DNA from: Hydractinia symbiolongicarpus
Lineage: Eukaryota > Cnidaria > Hydrozoa > Anthoathecata > Hydractiniidae
Direction: 5' to 3'
Assembly: GCF_029227915.1 (NCBI RefSeq)
Contig: NC_079875.1
Coordinates: forward strand, 11,221,001 to 11,285,000
Length of the DNA stretch: 64,000 nt
A program made the translations under genes and the position numbers. Positions 15,501-30,500 of this stretch are shown here, piece after piece. The notes beneath the pieces are model-generated. The model had not been told where the DNA came from. It was given only the letters and a program-made list of their open reading frames with translations, and made no database searches. Position 1 is the first letter of the stretch, and each line of letters starts with the position of its first letter.

Positions 15501-18500
15501 TAAACCGTCGTGTTTAGGCCGACGCATTACAGGCGAAACATCAGCTTTTAGTTCTTCTTCAGTTTCCTCTGTTACAGATTCAAGTTTGAAATAATTTGCA
15601 GAATCCGCTACGTCAGGATCACCTTCTACCGTGGCCACACTCTCCTCACTGTTTTCGATAACAATTTCAGTAACAGGTATAGCTTCCTCAAATGAAGTGG
15701 GTAAAATCTCGATGACCTCAGCTTCCGTCACCTCAATTGTGCTCACTGAAACATTGCTTAACCGACGTGAATAATCTACCTTAGAATCTTCTTCCGAAAC
15801 CTCTTTCTGCTCTACTGACTGTGTCTGTTGTGGTTCTTCGGAAAAAACAGATTCTTGATTTTGGATTGGCTCGGACTCGGTATTCTCAGAGTCTTCTACA
15901 CACGTGTCTTCTTCTTTCTTTTCGTCGATTTCGTTTTCAGTTTTTTCGGGAATATATTCGGTATCCTTAGCAAATTCTTCTTCTTCTATTTTATTTTCTT
16001 GACTCGAATCGAGTGTTTTATCGAGTAAATCTTCACTCGAAGAATCGTTTATGCTCACCTCAACGTAACTGTCTTCTGGCAGTTGATCTAAAAAATTAAA
16101 CAGTGAACGAAAATCTTTCATATAGTCATACAGACCCTCTAACTTTTCTACAACATTCGTAGTAATTCAGGAAATATCAGTAATTCAGGCAAGAACCAAT
16201 GGTCAAACACACCCTCTAACTTTATCTACATTGATTGAAATTCACGCAACAATCATAGGTCACGCGCAACCTCTATCTTTATCTACATACGTCACAATTT
16301 AAGCAACAATCATTGTTCACAAAACCTTAAACTTCATTCACATGATATTATTGGCAAACTTCATTCACACGACAGTGTAGGCAATAATCATTTTCCAGAC
16401 AACCTGAAAACAACCCGCGTGACAATTTGGCAACAATTAATGGTCACACAACCTTAGACTTCATCCCCATGACAATATTGGCAACAATTAATGGTCACAC
16501 AACCTTAGACTGCATCCACATGACAATATAAGCAACAAATAATGGTCACACAATCTTAAACTTCATCCGCATAACAATGTAAGCAACAATCAATGGCCAC
16601 ACGGCCCTTCTACTTCATCCCCACATAAAAGCAATTCTTACCTTCTTTTTCATCTGTTATCACATTCCCATTCGTATCTGTATAATCAGCAACCTCTTTT
16701 TCGAACTATAATAAAATTATGTCTTGCTTATTCAAACTAAATGTTCCTACAAACGTACTAATCATTCTTGGATACGAAGCAAGAAACCTTGTTCCTAAGA
16801 ACTAGTGTTTAATATTGAAAGTAATATTCATAACTCTAACGTGGCTTCCTTTGTAAAACAACAAATGGCCTCACTTTAAGGTAGCCTCGTATTCGATGTT
16901 TCAAAACTATTTTTTTTCAGTCAGAAATAAAACCTATAAAATCATTCCAGTAACTTCAAATTCTACATTTAATTTCTTTGAGCAGCTAAATACGACACGA
17001 AGAGCTATGCAATTAAAACAGAATTAAAGTGAATTGAAAAAGGCTATTTCCATGGTTCTTATGCATTGCAAGATAAATTGTAACAAATTATCTTCAGACA
17101 AATAGAAATGTTGTAGGTAGTTAGTTTAAAATAATTTACTCTCATATAAAATTATTCGTAGATCATTTTAAAGTTGTGTTAAAAAAATTTTAAATTTAAA
17201 TTTTCTAGGTGACACAAAATAGATGGAATTTCAATGAGCTTTAAATCTTGTGATCGAATGATTTATTCGAATAACAGTTATGTAAACATATAAAAGTAAA
17301 ACTGTCAAACGTTTTCTTTCACAACATATACACACTACGAAGAAAAAAGACATTAAACGTGTGGACGCTGAGATTTGCGTTTGCATCAAGTCCACCACGT
17401 ATAAATGTTTTCTTAGTGCAAGGATTCCTAAAAACGATGCACAAGTCTCTGAGTCCACCAATTTATACAAGAAAAACGCAATACATCACAAAAAGGTTAT
17501 TTTTACCAATAAAAAACGATTTGTTAAAACACCTTAGATATGGAAAGCGTTATTAGGTTATTACATTATTAAGTCTCCCTCCAAAATTATCTTTAACATT
17601 GCGGAAGTGACGCAGGGAATGTGCATAACGTCATGCGGTAGGGAGAACCGCAAAAACAACACTTTAAAAAGAACAGCCACGAGTAAAATATATAAGCAAC
17701 AAGCTATTACGATGGTTGCGTCCAGTAAAATACGAGATTTGTTTATGGAAGCAATAATGATAACACACAACAACATCAATAACAATAACAATAACAAAAA
17801 CAAATAATAACAACAAAAACAGCCATAACAACAACACCAACAACAATAACAAATCATCATTAGCAGCAGCGAAGGCAAAAACAACGACGGCGAATTTAAT
17901 ACGATGACGCAGAAAAAACACCGACAACATAGACACACCTCTAATATAAGATATTCATCCATTAATACACCTTTTCGAGATGGCGATATCAATAATAACT
18001 TTAGTAAACAAACTGGCGGTAGTGTTGTGATGCTCACTTTCGTTTTAAATGGAATCAAAAAAACATATACACTATTTACATGTTTTGATATAACACAACA
18101 TCGAACACTGAGCTGGACAGCACACTGTGTTAACACAGTCAAAACATTTAATATTGTTTATTTTAAAAAACCTACACTGTGAAATCATTCTAATCAACGT
18201 GAGAGAGACACGTGGAAAGAACGAAGTGATAGAAATTTGATTCTAAGCGCCTGTAGAACATAAATACCGGGATTCCTTCAAAGAAAGCTAACTATAGAAT
18301 CAGCGTCCATCTTTTATGACATCACAATTTAGTGATATCGGCTTGTCATAACTTCCCTGTCCGTAAAATTAAAGAACAAAAATCTTGCTAAAGGCTACAG
18401 GTCCGTCTGTAGTACAACAGTAACGACGAAGAAAAGATAATGCGTAAAGATTTGATGAATATAAATGATTAAGCCAACGAATGACAGTCCCAATAGTAAC

Positions 18501-21500
18501 AATGGAACTGCTTTAAGAAGTACATACATGAACAACCTTGTGAAGGAATCTATAGAACTTAACTGTAGTATACTGTACACAAACTGTGTGAACATAGCAC
18601 TTAATTGGAACAAGCAACACAACTGGTTCATTTCATGCAATAACTTAACAAGACTATTTTAGTAGATTCGTAGTAGTTTCTCCTACGAGTACTTTTATAA
18701 TACAGGCAAACTCTCGGCCATTGATAAGGCCAATTCTTTTTTAGATCAAGTAAAAGTGCAATTCTTAAAAAGTATAGACGACGAAATGGGATGCGAACAC
18801 TACATAATGGACGATTTTATTAGCAGCTACAGCAATTCAAGTTGATGTAATACATATATACGTATGAGCGAGGCGTTGACACATATCGTAGTTAGAGGAG
18901 TCAAAAATGTTAAGACTGCATAACTGGAAACTTAATGCAGGAAGTGTTCGAATTGCCATTATAAGAAATGCTCAATGTTTGCAGTTGTATCTGGTAGCGC
19001 TGAAATAAAAATAACAAAAAGATCTCATTCAACAGGCTTTGCAATCACACACTATGAAGAGCACGACGGTTACCTTGTAATGGATTGTTTTACCATGTAC
19101 AAAGCTACATTACTATAAAATTTCCTTCCTTTTGTCTTTTTTTTTTATTGTAAAGTTTATGATAAAAAATTGACAGTAAAACAATCTTTAGACCGTTTAT
19201 TGTTGGTTAGTGTTCCCAGGCTTGCTTTGCTTTTAGAAAATTCTACCATCTCTTTAATAATAGACGTATTTTGTCTGTGTGTCCGAGAGAGCCGCGTCCC
19301 GTAACGGAATCACGAAATTTTTATAATGCGCACCAATACCAAATGCGATATATTTTTGTCCACTTTGTTGCGACAGGTGAATTTGAAGGACGGGTGGATT
19401 TTTCCACGGGCTAACGACTATCTCTTTAATAATAGCCGTTTTGCGTCTGTCTGTGACTTTTTGTTAGGGAAACACAAAATTCAATATATAAAGGACGGGC
19501 GACCCCGTGGATTTTTCCACGGGTTAACAACTAGTCTATATTGTAATTTTCAAATTTCCTTGGGTAAGCCAAAAATGGCAGCTGCGAGTAGTGATGGCTA
19601 CATTCTACATGTATTTCCCAACATGCTGATGACTAGTTTTACTAAAATTGATAAGTTTGTTATCACAAACCACACAGAAGTCTACAAAGAAGTTTTCATA
19701 GTAGACCAGTTTTGAAATGCAATACTTCATAAGTAACACAGTTAGTATCCATAAGATATCTAACTGTAAGAATTAAATTTAAATGAGAAACAGTAATTCA
19801 ATAAAACTAAAGGGTAACGTGAAGAAATTTTAGAATAAAAAACAAAAGCAAAAATGACAAAAACGAAACAAAAATGAACATACAAATCAGAAATTTAACA
19901 ATTAAAATATCTTCTTATATAAAAATTTGAAGAAGAATAGGTACCATTATAAAAAATCCAATTATCCAAATTTATGTAAAGAAGTAATTACCATAAACAT
20001 ACAACTGAAGGATAACTTTAATTCTTAATGTATACCTAGAAACTAATTATGGTGACCAAAATAAATCTCTTCCTACTGAGCGATAGAAAGATGGTGGAGA
20101 AAATTTATACCACAGAAGTACGTTTAAAGTAACCTACGTTCCAAGATATCGTTGAAAAAAAACTTTTGAAACTGTTTTTTGTACTTTTTGGATGTTCATA
20201 TAAAAAGATGACAAAGAAAGTTTATACGACACACAAAAATAAAACTCCAAGATACCTTGTATAGTGGAAGCTCACAAACACTCTTTTTTTCGTACTTTCT
20301 GAATGTTTATGCTCATACAGAATTGGTTAGCTACCTGTCGAAAGGTGTAAAACATCACACCTTATCCTCACACATTGTGTGTTACAAAACACAGTTAAAC
20401 AACACATTACGTTGGTGAAACTACACTAAATATTACACTGCATGAAGAAGTTACAACGTCACAAACAGGATTACTGTTTTAGGAGAAGGGACCAAAATTC
20501 GGACAAATTCTATTAATTCATAAAGGGAGTGTAATCGTGGAGCTAACATAATAAAATCTACCTCTGCATAAAGAGGTTACGACATTACAAACAGGATTGC
20601 TGTTTTAGTAAAAAAAATCAAAATTCTGACTGTGACATTTTTAGGCCTAAAATCCTGACTATTTCAACATCATAACCAAAGCTTCGCCCAAGTGTTTTAA
20701 CGTCATATGCAGGACTGAACCATCTAGTCATCTTCATATAAACTGTCTGGACCTTATCATGGCTTGCTGACGTTATGTTAAAGCCACTGACACATTTCAG
20801 ATTAACATTTTAAAAAAAACTAAAAAAAATCTTGACATAATTATCTCTTCATAATATTGTATAACATAGCAAAACCACTAGTTACTCATGATATAACTGA
20901 CTTGACATTTTATATTCTTTTGGTTTTTACGACGCACAATGTTGTTGACACTAGAAAGTGTTAATTTCTTACCATCAACAGTTTACTGATACAACACTGC
21001 AGCATAACAACACATTTGTGTCACACACTTAACACTTTATTAAAGTCAATCCCAAGATACTGTTTACACTACAAAAGATCTTACATGATAACTTAGCTGA
21101 AGTTGATTTTGCAGGACACCACACAGTAAAATAAACACAATTAAGGAGATATAAATAAAAATGGTAGAACCAGAAGTAAATATTAAATAGAGCCATAAAA
21201 GGAAAAAAACTTGATGTGGAATTATTATTTAAAACATTCTGGTACAATGTAAACATTGTTTCTACAAATGTGATTTGTGTTTGAAATGTATATATATATG
21301 TATTTTACAGGAAATAAGCAGGGCCGTCCTATGCAAAACGTTGGAACGTTTGGGCCAAATCCATTACGAACCAGTGGGTTATAAAATACAAGAATTTTTT
21401 GTTATAAGCAACTTAATTTTTCATTTCAGCATTGGTTGCCAACAGTAAAATTTTGATTTCAGCGACATGATTGTGAGATTACTCTAGAGTAACATTTTAC

Positions 21501-24500
21501 AAGATTAAGTTAACACTTATATTATAATTTAAAAACTGTTTATTGGTTTAAAGAACCTTTTTGTAGAATTTTTGTCAGTTTATCCAACTTGCTTGGTTTT
21601 GATCCAAATCTCAGCCTTAGCCATTAGTGACTCACTTGGTTATAACAATGGTACTATCAATTTAGAATTTATATTTACCTTACGCGGAACTAGAATACAA
21701 ACAGTGAAAGATTTTTTAGAAGTTTTACATAATAACAATATATGACTTAACACAAAATGTATGCAATATCAGGTGCAACATATATAACATAATTCTTTTT
21801 TTTTATAGAAACTTTTAAACAGTGTTTACTAAATTGTTGACCTCGATTTTCTTGACATTTCGACATTTTCTTGATTTTCTAAAAATCCTGAAATTTTTAA
21901 AATCTCTTCCCTAACTTGTCCAATAATAATGATCAAGGGGCTGTTCAAGTTAGAAAAAAAAAATGCAATACACATGAAGAAAAAAAAAATGAAACAAATA
22001 CAACCTGAAGATAAAAACTCTTAATATTAAAACATATTATATTACAATGAAAAACATAAGATTTATTAGAAAATGTAAAATTCCTGTAATTTTTCCTGAG
22101 ATTTCATGGAAAGACCATTTTGCCTATATTATTAAACTTCTTAACAATTTCTGACATTCATGACAGAATGTACAATATGTTTTAATCGATACCTCAAGAA
22201 AGCTGTATATCGTTTAAAGATTTTCAAGAAACTCAGTGAACAGTTAATTTCATGTTTTCTTAGTTCTTTCATAAAAAATATGTAGGATGAGAATATATGT
22301 AACAGTAGATCCTTATTCTTGATTAAAAGCCATACAATGCAGCTCACTAGACATTTCCCTATGCATTTGTTTAAATACGAATTGGGTAAATCTACAATCT
22401 ACTTGCCATCTCCGTTCGTGAAAATAGCGATTCAAAAATAGAAAACTAGTGAAACTTCATACGCACTTTAAGCTATTTAAAAAAATTCATTATTATTATT
22501 TTGTGACAGCAGAAATCACAGTGACCCAACCACAAACAAATGACCCATAGAAATACACAAAAAATAGAGGAGACATTAGTTATTTCCACCTGTTATTAAA
22601 GAGATTAGTCAAATAAAAGCTTCACTAACTTTAAAAATGCTATTGATATCAATCCACTTTATTGCATTGTTTTCACGTCAAAATACATTTGACTAACTTG
22701 CTAAGAGTATATCTACTTTGCATGTTACAGACATGCAGACTTAGTGTATAGATCACTCTCAAGACCAGTCCTTGGATAATATCTTGAGATAATGTAAACA
22801 AATTGCACATATTAATAAAGTTTTATGTTAATACTGTGAAACATGTGAATGATATGAAAATAAAAAAGCAGCCTTACTGGCTCCATATTTTCTTTGCAAC
22901 TTAAGCTTCGGAGTCGTCGTATTTCTTCATTTATTTCTTGCAGCTTCTTCAGGCTCTCAGCTAAATAATTTTTCGTAAATATAATTTAACAACAAGAAAT
23001 GATAGTAGAAATGAGGTTTGAAATCCTTCAAAATATATAGTACTGATAAAATGAAAGGTTTAGAATTTTCCTGAATGATTGGACATCTTTTACTTTACTC
23101 CACATTGTGACACAACTTACCCAATGGTGATGGATCCTCAGATGAAGAAATGACACCATTTCCATGAACTGAGTCTAAAAAAAAAAACCCTTTCACAATT
23201 TCACAAAATGAAACATGTCTTAAAAATCATGATTGCATGAACCTATTCACACAGTGAATAGTGTGTTGGCCTTTAATCACAAATCATCAGAGATGCTAAA
23301 GGAATACTTTTTATAATGCTATATAATGGATGTATTCAGTCTGTTATTCGTGTCTATCTAAAATTCTGAAATAAACCTGCTTTTTTGGCATGGATTGAAA
23401 AAATAATTGCGCTTCTACAATAATCTTGTATACAGGATTGCTGTACACTTCTATCAATGTTTGTAATGTATCTATGTTCTCCAATGTTTTCGTTGCATTT
23501 AGCAGTGTAAGTTGTATTTTACAACAATTTTGAATGCATGTTTGTTAGAAGTTTAATTAAAAGTCACATTTTTATTCTCCACAACAGATTTGTCCTAAAC
23601 CAGCTTGTGTCTGTTTTTTAAACATCACAATTCTACGACTTTTCAAAACTTGCTGATTGTCTTTACAACCTACTTTCCATTCTTAATATTCCTGCCTGAT
23701 ATTTTTCTCTTTTAAGTTAACTCGCCTTTATTTCTAAGGTAGAAACGCTAATCCAGCAGCAGGGATAAGGTAAAGACTTTAATTATTGTGTAATTCCTAA
23801 CAACCATAGTCTAGTAAATGCCTTCAAATGCCACTAACATGTGCGTAAACTAACCTCTTGAAGCTGCAGCAAGTTTGTCAAGCTCTTTGAGAAGCATAAG
23901 GTCTTTTGCTAACAAAAAAGAAATGACAAAAATTTACAAATACAGAACACTGTAACGTTTTTATAGCAACACAGAAGCCACACAACAATGGGTCTTAAGA
24001 TGAAGTTTTATCACCTTGAGTTGTAAAGATCCCTAAAAATCTCAGTTTAAGAAGGGTATGAGTTTGAGAGTATGCACATATTGCACAGGAACAAAATCTT
24101 TTATCAAAAGCAGCTTCATTAATTATTACTTATGTATCCTGTGTGATAAGAAATACGTAACAATAACTGGTTTATTACAGTTATTGCAGAAAAAAAAAGC
24201 AAAGCTTACTTAAATCTTCTTTGTTATCCGTAACAGTGTTGGTGATTGTAGTTGTTCCAAGTTTGTGTCGTTTCACGCTTGGCCGTTTGCTTTCGTCATC
24301 TGGTTTTGATTCTTGATTGATTTCTTCTTCACATGGAACCCTAACAAATATACCAAATGCAAAAGTTATGTCATCATTAAAGCATATAACATCTATTGAA
24401 ATGTGTTGGTGAAACAGTTGCCCATCGAAAAAAATGTCATGGGTCGAAGTCTCCCTCGATCCCTTATATATGCAATATGAATGCTAATATACAATTTTCA

Positions 24501-27500
24501 ATTTCTAGTTCCAAAGCAAAATAATTTAAAATTTATCTTTTTTAAACTTCAACCCTCTTTTTTCTCCAAAGGCTTTAACAATAACGTATTATAATAACCA
24601 ACACTATAATGTAAACATTGTCCGTATTTATGTTTTAGCTAGATGCTTTCTCTGAAATTGTGTTTAGTAAAAACAAAGAAATTTTCACCTTTCCTCACAC
24701 AACATAAAGAAAGTTCCCTGCCCAGATGTATACATGACTTAACGAAAAAAAATGAAGTAGTAGTAGCGACGGCAGTAAAATTTAGCTCAAGTTTCTTGAT
24801 TATCAAAAAAGATTTACGCAAAAAAACTTTTAAAGTTTCTTTTATCTTGAAGTATAACTTATTATATTTTGTAAGAGTACTTGACGTGTATTAAGGATAT
24901 CGTATTCAAGGACTTCAGCATGCAAGAAAAATAACTTTTTAAAATTAAACAATAAAAAATGTTGTTATTGTCTATAATCCTCAACTGTGCACAAATACTA
25001 TGTGTACATGTTAAAGGAAATAATTGTTACATCAACGCCACAGTTTTATAACACCTTGTTCAATCACTTCTAGCTTGTTTTTTATGAGATTTTACCCTGA
25101 AGGTTTTTTAATACCTGATTTTTTGAGTTTTATAAACACATACATGAATACGTTTTTGATAGAGATATTTAGGCAAAGCAAAAAATCAACGAATAAGTTA
25201 TGAAAATACTACAGCATGAAATTTAAATATATAATACCTATCCTAGTTTTCTGACAATGTAGAAAAAAGAAAAAATAATTCTACCCACAGAACTACAAAT
25301 GACAACATCACACAACCTATATATAGATTCTGTGTGAGATTGCTTCCTTAAATTGTTAAACAACATTAAAATCATAACTGATAGAGGAAGTAGCCACATT
25401 AAGAATATAAATCCTCAATTAACATTGAATATATACATATCATAATTGGCTCATTAAGATTAATTGTCTAATTTAAATAAAGTAACTGAATTCAATATAA
25501 ACAAAAAAAATAAGTTTGTATGGAATAAGGCCATGAAGCAGTATAAAGTCATTATAAACATTTGTTTATGAAACATGTAGTTAAGTGGGAAGACAGAAAA
25601 TTTATATACTTTATTTATTGGAATGAGCGTCTGTGCTGCTCATTTAAATTTGGAGGTGTAAGGAAGGGAACTTATTAGAAGAACACACATCAAATCAGAA
25701 ATGACGAAACTTTTTAAATTTTCCACATCACAAACACACTTTGTTTTTCATGGAGTCTTTATAATCAAATCGAAGGAGTGACTATGGGCCCCACTAGGAC
25801 CAATGTTAGTTAACATATCTATGGATATCCACAGAAAACATTAACACAATGAAAAAACCTGATGTAAAATTGGAACAAGTAAAAAACTTAGGGTCAGAAA
25901 AAAAACAAGCTATATGGTAAAGGATAATACTAAGAGAGCTAAATTTAAAATTACCCAGAATCAAAATGCCAATCTTCATCTCCAACATGGGGTATGCCAT
26001 CCAAGATTGCATAAAATAACGTTTCCATGACAAAACAAAACATATGTACTGTTATCTTATCTTATCTGGTACATATGTATATTTTATCTTACTTTAACCA
26101 CATACAGTATATACAGCCTAAAAACTAACCAACAAAACTTAATCCATGTTTTTACATATGGTTACATATGAAGCCATCATATTTTTGAAGCAAAAACTGT
26201 AAAAATAGTACTCAGATGAACTTTTCTTTTTAAATACTCTTCATACCTTATATATGCAGTTAATAACAAATCTTAAAATGTGAAGAAAAAAAGCGAATTA
26301 TTGACTCGTAAAGCAAAACTGACCAGTACACTCGAATCAACTGTGTCTGAACTTCAGTCTCTTTTTCCTAATACTATTTTGCTGAACATCACCCAAAAAA
26401 AACAAAAACAACACTTCACAACAACTTTATTACACACTATTTTAGAACCTAAGGCACTTGTGCTAAATACGATGCTCAGCTTATGTGAAGTGTCTATAAA
26501 GGATTTTTTCTGATTTTGCAGTTTAAGTTGAGATTTTTATTCCAACATTAACAGCTGATTAGTAACATTAAAAATACAGCAATTACTCTACTAAGGATCC
26601 GAAACTGCTTATTTTTAGACTTTAAGGGCGAGGGGTCATTTGACAATTATTATTTTCATTATTATTGAAATTATTTACCCAGGATAGCCTATTTAATTCC
26701 TATTAGTACTGCTATCAACGAGGGTCCTGTGGAGGGGGTCATAGTGAATTTAAAGCTCCCATTTGAGCTATAAAAGTCATGCAAGCAAAACCGTTGTATG
26801 CTACCACTAATTACAAAATAAAAATAATTTTACAAACTAATTTGGTTGTATTATTATCGAAAAACTTTCAAAGAAACACTTTTACCCCTCAGACCACTAA
26901 TTCCAGAATAGACTCATAGAATTGAGATCACTTGTTGAACTATTCTTCTTTCAAAGAAATGCAATATGCTAATTAATTTTCAGGTTTGAATTAAAAGTGC
27001 TTCTAAAAGTGATCCCACGAATCATTCCTAAAATTTGAATTCGTAATTTAAAATATTATTAGTTGACTAAATATTTACTTATTATTATATTATTCAAATT
27101 ATTGAATGCTCTTGCAAGACAAATTTTAACTCTCTTAAAAAGACAAACAACAACCATATGCTAGGTACTTCAGCATCTCAAGAAAAGCTGCTACTAAAAG
27201 TAGATTAGTTTAACAACCTAGCCACCAACTAGACATGCAACAGAGTCAAACCTGTGATAGTTTTGGTTGTGATACAAAAACATAAGACAGATAAAAGCAT
27301 AAAACAACAGAATACAAACCTACTAGCTTTAATATATGTCGAGAAAACAAAAAGGCACATAGAGATAATCTAGTTACCTTTATAATTTTGGTTAAAACAT
27401 GCTATTAAAAGCTCTTAACTATAAAAACAAAGATGTTTCCATATATGAGGTTTCCAATATATCGTTACATCATGACATGATCAACAAACCTTTTTTGCAC

Positions 27501-30500
27501 ATAGTTTTAAAGTTTCGTGCACAAAAAAATGATCATCGTAGAATCATTGACAAATCCAGTAATACATTTCAAAGGATGTGTAATATTTGAAAGATAACAA
27601 TTGCCCTAAAGACACTTGAAAATTAAACATTTAGGTTGACATAACATTAATATATTTTTCCCTGAATTCACCCACTCTAATATATCTAACTATGACGAAG
27701 GCTTTTCTTAAGTAAAATAACCCTGACTAAGTATACAGGTCTTTCTTTAAGATTTTTATTTGTGACATGATTATAAGATACCAGAAGTATGCAAAACAAA
27801 ATTGTTATATACAAACAAAACTGAAAAACTGTTTGAGAATTCCCTTTTCTGCAAGTTAAAAGGTATCAGAATTAATCAGATATTCTTTGTTGTGGATAAA
27901 AAAAAAGTTAGCATGATTTGTTTTCTAAACTATTTACAAGCTTCTTTTCAAATCTTGTGAACCAGTAACCATCTTACGGTTTTTCAGGATTTGTCAGTTT
28001 GACACAAAGACTTAATAAAAGTTATGAACTAACAAGAAAATCAGTAAAAAGGGTAAAGTTCTTTTTAAGTGCAACCAAACCTATGCCTTCTTCTGTCATT
28101 AATATAGGTTAACTAAGATTACTCCAGGATAGAATAAAATGTCCATGATTTAATTAGCAAAATTCGTTCAACATGGCGCCCAAATAATCCAGTATCTAAA
28201 CATCTACTCAACCAAAATTCTTATGTACTACAAAAATTATTCTTTTGTTGTCTCTACAAGACTTAAAACTAACTCAAATGCTAAACCACTACCTGAAATT
28301 TAAGGTTAAACTTCTAGCTAGACATATTTTCTTAAGTTCTTGCTGCTAAAAACTTTCTAACCTTTTAATTGTTATATCATTTCCCTATTCTTCATTCTTC
28401 TTTCCTTTTAAATACTAAATAAATTGCAAAATATAATACAAAAGGAAACTATAACAAAACAAACTTCTTTTTAAATGTTAACTTGAAATTACACTATGCA
28501 TAAGAAAAAAAAATATTGAAAAAAAGTCTACTTAAAAATTTTCTTAACACATTTTCCATTCAAACTTAAACAACATATTTTCAACAACAAAAGACTCATT
28601 GTGGTTATAAACTTGCAAATTCTGTCTTTATATTTCAATATTTTTATTTCAACACATAATATTCTCTTGTGATAGATCATTAAAAATGCTACTTGCTTGT
28701 AAATTTTAACACATGACTTCAGAATGATTGATAAGAGTGCAAGCCAACTTTTTAGCAAGACTAACTAACTATAAAAATATAAAAAAAAAGGTTTTGATGT
28801 TCAAAAACATCACATTTTTAACTTTTCAACAATTTCATTTTTTCAAATGTAGGTGATAAAAATGTGTAAAATTTATAACAAATAGATCTTCCATAAAGTA
28901 CCCACTATGTTCATTTTTCACAATAGTATCCTATTTATTTTTGTACTTTTAAAAATCTGTAGATTTTTTTCTTTAAAGATAATGTTTTTCTACCTTAAAG
29001 AATTTTTTATTGTCAAATAAAAAAATTCAGGTTCCTGGAAAGTTTCAATAACACCAAAGGAAGATGATCTTCACACACCTAATTGTTCAATAGTCATGCA
29101 CTATGACTAGCAATTTAAAAATTCCTAATTCTAACCCCTTACAGCAAAGGACTTTAGAGTTTGATGGAATATTATATGTCAACGCCAACATTAGATGGAA
29201 TGATTGAAAAATTAAGGATGAAAAATTTATGATAACAAATAACATTGAAAAAAATTAATCACATCTATAATGTCTTTCACAGCATGATACACTAACCAGA
29301 ACATTAACTTTCCTTTGCCTAGTGTAGTTCACAGAATTAAACTTAAAGTAGCTTAGCACAAATGCATATAAATCAAGTAATAATAAAAAGTGTCCCTTGT
29401 GCGCTTATGATAAAAATCACAAGCAGTAAAATTTACAAATTTTCATAACATTAGAACTAAATACCCCACAAACTGTTCTATTTACATATATGTCAAAAAT
29501 TATTACGATACTTTCAAAAAATTCCTTATTTTATCAGAATTAAATAATATGAATTTGGACTTGGAAAGAATCTTCTTTTTTAGGGTATAGCTCCAGGTTC
29601 TCCCTTAACTAAAGAAACATACCTTGAGAAGATTTCAACCATTCTTTTATTGTTTTTTAAGATAGATATTTCTAGGGGAGTGTGACCATTGATATCTACA
29701 GTTTGTAATGCTTTTTTGACTCCTGGTTTCGTCAGTAAGAATTCAGCCAGCTGTGGTAATGTGTGTTTAGCACAGAAATGCAAAAGAGTCCAGCTCTTTT
29801 TATTCTCTAAAATAGAATTAATATCCAGATATTAACAACAACAAAAAATGACAGGATTAAAGCTTTGTCGATAACATTTAGGTTTGCATATAGCTACAAT
29901 TTTAGCTTTACCTTCCTCAGTGTCAGTATCAACAGCTATTGACCAATTCAATGGTAAACCAATATTTCTAAAAGAGGTTGTTATTTTTTTATCCAGCATT
30001 GGCCTTTCATTGGCTGGAGTATCCAGCAAGGATGAATAAACGTTTTCTATATGCTGCAAGCTGGATGAGTTTAAGGAGTTGGAAGCTAGTTGTTGAGCTA
30101 GAAACTGTGACGAATCACTTGTAAAGACAAAAGTATCAGTTGCCATTATTCTATCAGAGACATCCTTGCAATTATCGTCATCGTAACAAACTGACAACAT
30201 AACCAATTCAGCTTCATCGTGGTCTAAGAAAAAGATAGATTATTTTTAATGAAAGAACAATATTTGGCAATATAAATTAGGTAAGTTTTAGGTGAGGGTG
30301 ACAGGTTGGGTGACTAACAGCAAGATAGAGAAGTTACTTTACTCTCCATAATTTCCACATCCGTTTTTGTCACATGAAATACACATGCAAAAATGCATAA
30401 CATAAATACAAGATTAATTATGAGCAAACTTCAGGATGCTAGTTGTTCACATGCAAGTTTGAAGAATGTATCAACAAAATGTTGACTTTTACAGCTTTTA

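Larger units (their letters stand above)
16706..22877. other. GEF intron 9 (6.2 kb), no exon seen
   Basis: Contains an AAC-rich simple repeat (17764-17860) and a tandem hairpin repeat (19248-19535). The phases of exons 9 and 10 already match, so no missing exon is required. Long open frames near 17.6-18.2 kb are translations of the simple repeat. Confidence 0.55.

Noticed and set aside
16141-16630. Regular repeats that could suggest a CRISPR-like array
   Set aside because: Eukaryotic intron, with units contiguous and diverging as a minisatellite; no constant repeat with unique spacers.
17561-18142. 193-codon minus-strand open frame rich in Leu, Val and Cys
   Set aside because: It is a translation of the AAC/AAT simple repeat on the opposite strand, with low-complexity sequence and no splice context.
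19326-19715. 129-codon plus-strand open frame
   Set aside because: Covers the tandem hairpin repeat; the same peptide words recur because the DNA repeats. No known domain.
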